A stretch of DNA of 33,609 nucleotides. Origin: a virus. Numbering within the stretch: the stretch's first letter is position 1; every line of letters begins with the position of its first letter. Below the pieces are notes generated by a model that saw only the letters and a program-made list of their open reading frames with translations, was not told the DNA's origin and searched no databases. Positions 30,691 to 33,609 of this stretch are shown one piece after another. The stretch is taken from IMG/VR virus record IMGVR_UViG_3300021952_000024, positions 1 through 33,609 of that record. One strand, given 5' to 3'. A program made the translations under genes and the position numbers.

Positions 30691-30829
30691 ATTTGTTGCC
30701 TTTCAATGTTAAATCAATTCTATCGCGCTTGCGATTTTTAACTCCAACGCAAATTTTAATTTTTGAACTAGCGCGTTGACGAATTGTAGTGCAACCGCCA
30801 AATGTTCGTTTAGATCCAAACGCTCTCAT
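30677..30829 (-). CDS. Basic 50-residue protein
   Basis: GGAG sits 6 nt before the ATG at 30829, and the frame stays open to TGA at 30677. Strongly basic (about 14 Lys/Arg in 50) with two Cys: MRAFGSKRTFGGCTTIRQ... and KIKICVGVKNRKRDRIDL. Likely nucleic-acid binding from charge alone. Part of a run of four small genes downstream of the promoter at 31297. Confidence 0.55.
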   Translation of the reverse strand: MRAFGSKRTFGGCTTIRQRASSKIKICVGVKNRKRDRIDLTLKGNKYVSI

Positions 30830-30848
30830 TTTATTCTCCACATATTGT

Positions 30849-31010
30849 TCAGCACATGAATGCGGTATTACGACGCAAGAACTCTGCCTCTAATTTATTA
30901 AACGCGATAATATCGCCAGAAACGGGTAAATTTTCAAATGAAATTTGATATCGTTTCGTTAGATATTCAACTGCTTCCCAAGACATATTTCTAGTAACGC
31001 ACCAGTTCAT
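30849..31010 (-). CDS. Unknown 53-residue ORF
   Basis: Begins MNWCVTRNMSWEAVEYLTKR and ends FLRRNTAFMC. It starts 13 nt after the previous gene's stop and has no clear ribosome-binding site; an internal Met 8 codons later is an alternative. The helical, charged sequence looks more protein-like than chance, and no other gene covers this stretch. Confidence 0.4.
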   Translation of the reverse strand: MNWCVTRNMSWEAVEYLTKRYQISFENLPVSGDIIAFNKLEAEFLRRNTAFMC

Positions 31011-31023
31011 GATTTGTAAGCGA

Positions 31024-31260
31024 TTATTTTACCATTAAATCCGCAACATGCTGATAACGAACTTGAAAATTCCAAGCATCTTTTGTGCTGATATCTCCGT
31101 TCGGGTATTTGTAGGTCACTTCGTAATCCCACTTTCCATCACCAAACTTTCGGACGGATACGATTTCACATTTAATCCCAGCACCGTCACAAGACACCCA
31201 TTGCTCGCCTGCATTGAAGGCAGCCCCGTTCGCTTTATGAAATTTAATTTTACCGTTCAT
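31024..31260 (-). CDS. Unknown 78-residue protein under strong promoter
   Basis: The ATG at 31260 is fixed by AGGA upstream; the longer frame from 31305 would start inside the promoter. Beta-rich, SH3-like looking sequence: KIKFHKANGAAFNAGEQWVSCDG, KCEIVSVRKFGDGKWDYEVTYKYPNGD. First gene of a - strand unit of four small genes followed by seven or more tRNAs. No family recognised. Confidence 0.7.
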   Translation of the reverse strand: MNGKIKFHKANGAAFNAGEQWVSCDGAGIKCEIVSVRKFGDGKWDYEVTYKYPNGDISTKDAWNFQVRYQHVADLMVK

Positions 31261-31296
31261 TTTGCATTTCCTAAGTTTTAACTGATTGATGTGCGT

Positions 31297-31324
31297 ATTA
31301 TACACACTTTTTAGAAAATGTAAA
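31297..31324 (-). promoter_or_regulatory. Strong promoter inside the tRNA array
   Basis: On the - strand: TTTACA (31324-31319), 16 bp, TATAAT (31302-31297) within GTGTATAATACGCACATCAATCAG. Same family as the promoters at 7328, 14687 and 21233, but without an upstream terminator hairpin. Confidence 0.88.
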
Positions 31325-31333
31325 GTGGTTTAT

Positions 31334-31421
31334 TGGCGGAAGGCAGAGGACACGATCCCCAAGCCATCGCTGGCTCCAACTGATTAGCAATCGGCGTCTG
31401 CGCCTCGCAGAATTACCTTCC
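31334..31421 (-). tRNA. tRNA-Ser (GCT)
   Basis: Class II, 88 nt. GGAAGGT/GCCTTCC acceptor, anticodon loop TTGCTAA, variable arm AGCCA/TGGCT, discriminator G, encoded CCA. The T-loop (ATCGTGT) and one anticodon-stem pair are irregular. Confidence 0.82.
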
Positions 31422-31427
31422 ATTGTT

Positions 31428-31502
31428 TGGTACTTCGTTTGGGAGTCGAACCCACACCTGATCCTTGTAAGGGACCTATTCTTACCGTTAAACTACCGAA
31501 GC
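31428..31502 (-). tRNA. tRNA-Val (TAC)
   Basis: GCTTCGG acceptor with one G-U pair and one mismatch at its base, anticodon loop CTTACAA in GGTCC/GGATC, T-loop TTCGACT, discriminator A, encoded CCA. Confidence 0.88.
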
Positions 31503-31508
31503 ATTGTT

Positions 31509-31602
31509 TGGCGGAGAAAGAGGGAGTTGAACCCACAAACCTAGGGTCACTAGGTCAAACAGTTTTCAAGACTGCGCAGCTTGCCAATGCTGTGATTTCT
31601 CC
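31509..31602 (-). tRNA. tRNA-Ser (TGA)
   Basis: Class II, 94 nt. GGAGAAA acceptor, anticodon loop CTTGAAA in a CAGT/ACTG stem, long variable arm ACCTAG/CTAGGT, discriminator G, encoded CCA. Together with GGA, CGA and GCT it completes serine decoding. Confidence 0.92.
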
Positions 31603-31727
31603 ATTGTATTTCCCCGCTGATAGCGGTAGTAGGCATAAGTGGGCACTGCGCCACGTCTCCCAACTACAGTCTATCACTAAGTTCAACGAGCTTCTATCAA
31701 AAGAATTACACGTCAAAACGGGCTGTT
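31603..31727 (-). other. Non-coding stretch with stem-loop
   Basis: No convincing ORF. GTAGT (31626-31630) and ACTAC (31663-31667) close a stem-loop that contains an inner GTGGG/CCAC pairing. It may be spacer RNA processed between tRNAs or a small RNA. Confidence 0.35.
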
Positions 31728-31805
31728 TTAGAAAGCTCCTGTGTGAGCTAACACTTCAAACCAGATATACGCCGCACCTGCGGCCAACATCAATTTCTTT
31801 TTCAT
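31728..31805 (-). CDS. Very small hydrophobic peptide (25 residues)
   Basis: AAGGAAAT precedes two adjacent ATGs (31808 and 31805). The peptide starts MKKKLMLAAGAAYIWFEVLA and ends HTGAF: three Lys followed by one short hydrophobic helix, the form of a small membrane peptide. It lies in a tRNA-array gap otherwise without genes. Good start signal but little else, so moderate confidence. Confidence 0.4.
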   Translation of the reverse strand: MKKKLMLAAGAAYIWFEVLAHTGAF

Positions 31806-31843
31806 CATATTTCCTTTTCGTAGTTATTGTTATGACAGGATCT

Positions 31844-31913
31844 GTATAAGGTTGGGCTCAAACCAACACCTCAAAGTTTTACCTTTGCGCTCTTTCATTT
31901 AAGCTACTTTCCC
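31844..31913 (-). pseudogene. Degenerate tRNA
   Basis: Recognisable D-arm (GCTT...GAGC), anticodon stem CAAAG/CTTTG and perfect T-arm GTTGG-TTTGAGC-CCAAC. The anticodon loop has only six bases (GTAAAA), the acceptor (GGGAAAG / CTTATAC) has two mismatches, and no CCA is encoded. Amino-acid identity cannot be assigned. Confidence 0.55.
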
Positions 31914-31951
31914 AAAGTGGAAAAATTTAATTGCTGTAGAGATCCTTCAAA

Positions 31952-32028
31952 TGGTGGGTCTGGCCGGACTCGAACCGACAACCTGGGGATTATGAGTCCC
32001 TCGCGCTGACCAATTGCGCCACAGACCC
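31952..32028 (-). tRNA. tRNA with CAT anticodon (Met or Ile2)
   Basis: GGGTCTG/CAGACCC acceptor, D-stem GCGC/GCGC, anticodon loop CTCATAA in GGGA/TCCC, discriminator A, encoded CCA. Regular structure. Elongator Met and lysidine-modified Ile cannot be told apart by eye. Confidence 0.92.
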
Positions 32029-32046
32029 ATTCAAAATTCGCTTAGG

Positions 32047-32119
32047 GGTGCATACTGGAATTTGAATCCAGTCTACGACTTTCACAGAGTCGGGTGCGAA
32101 CCATTACACTATACGCACC
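32047..32119 (-). tRNA. tRNA-His (GTG), CCA not fully encoded
   Basis: GTGCGTA/TATGCAC acceptor with an extra 5' G facing C73, the hallmark of tRNA-His. Anticodon loop CTGTGAA in GACT/AGTC, T-stem CTGGA/TCCAG. The 3' end continues CCT, not CCA. Confidence 0.9.
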
Positions 32120-32420
32120 CCGAAGCGAACTTCGGTCTTTATAGTACAGTCATCACACTGTACCAATTGTCGGATAACAACTTGCGCAAGTTGTTATCAG
32201 TTAGGAGGAAGAACACCCTGATAGACATAAGCTATCTATCAACACGAGCCGTCTGTGCGCTTGACGTGCAATATCGCGAACCATCGCAGTTTGCCTCAGC
32301 AATAGTCATTGAGGGATTTAATTTGACTTAACTATCTGCCCGACCTTCTAGTCGTTTACCGACTATATTGGCAGCGTCGTATTCACGAGTTGTCGCGGTG
32401 TTTCTCGTTCAGTCAAAACT
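32120..32420 (-). ncRNA. Hairpin-rich non-coding region in tRNA array
   Basis: About 300 nt without a credible gene but with four stems: CCGAAG/CTTCGG (32120-32135, a TTCG loop on the - strand), GTACAGT/ACTGTAC (32144-32163), a 26 nt perfect palindrome with half-site GATAACAACTTGC (32173-32198), and TAGTCG/CGACTA nested in CTGCC/GGCAG (32336-32374). A structured RNA made with the tRNAs is likely; 5' and 3' ends are unknown. Confidence 0.4.
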
Positions 32421-32495
32421 TGGTGGGCCAACTGAGAATCGAACTCAGCTCACGCGATTAAAAGTCGCGGTAATAAACCAATATACGATTGACCC
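32421..32495 (-). tRNA. tRNA-Lys (TTT)
   Basis: GGGTCAA/TTGGCCC acceptor with one G-U pair, anticodon loop CTTTTAA in CGCGA/TCGCG, T-stem CTGAG/CTCAG, discriminator A, encoded CCA. tRNA-Lys is a known target of phage-triggered anticodon nucleases. Confidence 0.93.
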
Positions 32496-32675
32496 TTCAC
32501 AACAAATTATTACAGAGAAACTCAAAATCTCTAAATATATGTCTCTGTAATTTGTAGATCCGAGCCAGTTGTTAGATCGTCATCAAGTTCAACTGGCTCT
32601 AATCGAAGCTGGTGGGGTATCAGGTTGTAAAGCACAATCATCCCATCCTCCATTTACTTGCCTCACTTCAATGTT
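32496..32675 (-). other. Non-coding stretch with two long hairpins
   Basis: No gene seen. TTACAGAGA/TCTCTGTAA (32510-32550, extended by CAAA/TTTG to 32503-32554) and GAGCCAGTTG/CAACTGGCTC (32562-32599) are perfect stems. Near 32610 the - strand reads ATACCCC-A-CCA, another tRNA-like 3' end without a matching 5' acceptor strand. Confidence 0.4.
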
Positions 32676-32723
32676 TGGTATGCCGGGCGGGAGTCGAACC
32701 CGCATGTCCATTACGGACGGCAG
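32676..32723 (-). pseudogene. Truncated tRNA-like element with T-arm and CCA
   Basis: A perfect T-arm (GCGGG-TTCGACT-CCCGC), acceptor strand CCGGCAT, A and CCA form a good tRNA 3' half. The 5' side offers only TGCCG to pair with CGGCA, with one short hairpin (GTCC-GTAAT-GGAC) in between. About 48 nt in all, so no separate anticodon arm. Remnant or minimal tRNA-like RNA. Confidence 0.45.
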
Positions 32724-32743
32724 TATAATACGATGTTAGTAAT

Positions 32744-32820
32744 TGGTCCGGGCGGGTAGATTCGAACTTCCAAACATAGAATTTTAAGTTCTATTGCTTT
32801 ACCAATTAGCATACGCCCGG
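32744..32820 (-). tRNA. tRNA-Leu (TAA) of class I shape
   Basis: CCGGGCG/CGCCCGG acceptor, D-stem TGCT/AGCA, anticodon loop CTTAAAA in TAGAA/TTCTA, T-loop TTCGAAT, discriminator A, encoded CCA. 77 nt with a 5 nt variable region, whereas leucine tRNAs normally have a long variable arm. The upstream HNH gene ends inside its first 15 nt. Confidence 0.85.
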
Positions 32821-33480
32821 TATAAGATTAGCAAATCTATGATTTGTTATCAACTGATAACACCTTTCGTAATTAGCACCCTTAGGAGTCATATTAACCT
32901 CCATCAAAGCTGCCCTAATTACGAAATTATTTTTTAATAACGAATTTAACAAATCTTGGTCTGAAACATCTTTACGTCCTGTATTAGTTCCACGCCCTCT
33001 CCACGTTGGAGTCAAAGCATGGCAATTCGGACATAACAATTTCAAATTTTCTTTTGTATTATTTTTGTTATTCCCGTCAATATGATCTAATTCTAATGGG
33101 ATTAAATTTTCCATCCACTTAACCAACCCGCAGGACTCGCAAGCTCGTCCTCGCTCATTTATCAATATCGTTTTATGTGGGCCTCGACCATTGACTGTAA
33201 ATATCGAGCTTGGGTCGTATTCTGACCGTATTCTTGGGTCGTTAACGACCGTAAGCCCTTTAGACCACCCTCCGCGAGAACTACTGCCAAAAGCGTGAAT
33301 CATTACGCCAGAAACATGTGCTTTCTTCAACCCGTCAGAATTTCTCTTTCTGACGGCGGAACATTTAGAGCTTCGTTCCTCACACATCAATTTCTTAGAT
33401 CCGTTAATGAACTTTGCTATATTTCCACACCCGTATGAACAAAGTTCAACAGTTTCTATCGGTGTTGCAATGCGCTTCAT
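32806..33480 (-). CDS. HNH endonuclease overlapping a tRNA
   Basis: 224 residues. An N-terminal Cys-containing part (CSYGCG, CEERSSKC) resembles a small zinc knuckle. The HNH core is CESCG, then LELDHIDGNNKNNTKENLKLLCPNCHALTPTWRGRG, the classic phage/HNH form with two CxxC pairs. The C-terminal 50 residues end with a DQDLLNSLLKNNFVIRAALMEVNM helix-turn-helix-like segment. The ribosome-binding site is poor. Its last five codons, CCG GGC GTA TGC TAA, are exactly the first 15 nt of the tRNA-Leu gene. A homing function aimed at tRNA loci is inferred. Confidence 0.88.
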   Translation of the reverse strand: MKRIATPIETVELCSYGCGNIAKFINGSKKLMCEERSSKCSAVRKRNSDGLKKAHVSGVMIHAFGSSSRGGWSKGLTVVNDPRIRSEYDPSSIFTVNGRGPHKTILINERGRACESCGLVKWMENLIPLELDHIDGNNKNNTKENLKLLCPNCHALTPTWRGRGTNTGRKDVSDQDLLNSLLKNNFVIRAALMEVNMTPKGANYERCYQLITNHRFANLIPGVC

Positions 33481-33506
33481 AGTTATGACTTAATTAGTAA
33501 ACACAT

Positions 33507-33608
33507 CTATTTAGTGAATTGATAAGTCTGCTGAATATACCAATTTCTCCACCAGCACATAAACTTAAACGGGATCTCGTTGCTTTCACAGCCAATAGTG
33601 AATGTATT
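33507..33608 (-). CDS. C-terminal end of a gene cut by the window edge
   Basis: A frame open from the right edge ends at TAG 33507. The 33 visible residues are aromatic- and Cys-containing (CESNEIPFKFMCWWRNWYIQ then QTYQFTK) and look protein-like. It lies 26 nt upstream of the HNH start, on the same strand. Identity unknown. Confidence 0.45.
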   Translation of the reverse strand, partial: NTFTIGCESNEIPFKFMCWWRNWYIQQTYQFTK

Positions 33609-33609
33609 G

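Noticed and set aside
32199-32330. 27-residue - strand ORF with a lipobox-like LSGC near its end
   Set aside because: Cys is five residues from the C-terminus, the start signal is weak, and the region is dominated by RNA hairpins.
31427-32550. + strand ORFs of 140, 105 and 60 residues in the tRNA array
   Set aside because: Each crosses two or more tRNA genes or hairpins in antisense and lacks start signals.
1-33609. CRISPR array, insertion sequences, integrase or att sites
   Set aside because: No regularly spaced direct repeats, transposase or recombinase motifs, or paired att-like repeats were seen on either strand.

Overview
The window looks like an accessory and replication segment of a large tailed phage with a contractile tail (a T4-like myovirus) infecting a Gram-negative bacterium. 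Evidence for this: a T4-type replisome trio (sliding clamp gp45, clamp loader gp44 and gp62) in T4 order, a PAAR spike-tip protein, a phage dNMP kinase, three HNH endonucleases, short tightly overlapping genes, a lipobox lipoprotein, sigma-70-like promoters and a large tRNA array. No genus is assigned.

Left part, + strand. 2-4840 is mainly a 7-deazaguanine DNA-modification operon: queD (cut by the window edge), folE, an RlpA-like periplasmic protein, a DexA-like exonuclease, queC, a stand-alone class II glutamine amidotransferase and a DpdA-type transglycosylase. Together these predict that the phage makes preQ0, probably amidates it to the archaeosine base, and swaps it into its own DNA. 4852-7261 holds the clamp and clamp-loader genes. 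7328-12061 is an RNA/tRNA-maintenance operon: P-loop kinase, HCX5R phosphatase, CCA-adding enzyme, a PTH2-like protein, a YqeY-like protein and an Rnl2-like RNA ligase, mixed with tiny unknown genes. An HNH gene is inserted on the opposite strand at its end. 12889-15218 has a dNMP kinase and small unknowns.

Middle part, - strand. 15263-17039 has a PAAR protein with two unknown companions. 17215-21563 carries two further nucleotidyltransferase-fold proteins, a FmdB-type zinc ribbon, a lipoprotein and unknowns. 21579-23060 is a TROVE-like (DUF2828) protein with an intact vWA MIDAS. 23203-24049 is a pair of tandem paralogues. 24123-27155 is a 1010-residue protein with a PARP-like ADP-ribosyltransferase domain near its C-terminus (H760, Y799, E868).

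Right part, - strand, 27516-32820: seventeen readable tRNA genes. Four Ser tRNAs (GGA, CGA, GCT, TGA) cover all serine codons, and there are three Arg, two Val, two CAT, two Leu, and Cys, Pro, His and Lys. They alternate with two HNH genes, tiny ORFs, truncated tRNA-like elements and hairpin-rich non-coding stretches. Three protein genes have their stop codons inside the 5' end of the next tRNA.

Regulation. Terminator hairpins are repeatedly followed by a near-identical promoter (TTTACA, about 16 bp, TGTGTATAAT, then CATCAA downstream). At least six copies drive operons on both strands; a TAAACT -10 variant occurs three times.

How the parts fit: the phage protects its DNA by base replacement, brings its own tRNAs, and encodes an unusually broad kit for repairing, completing or recycling RNA. 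The TROVE-like protein and the ADP-ribosyltransferase may belong to the same host-takeover or counter-defence theme, but that link is inference.
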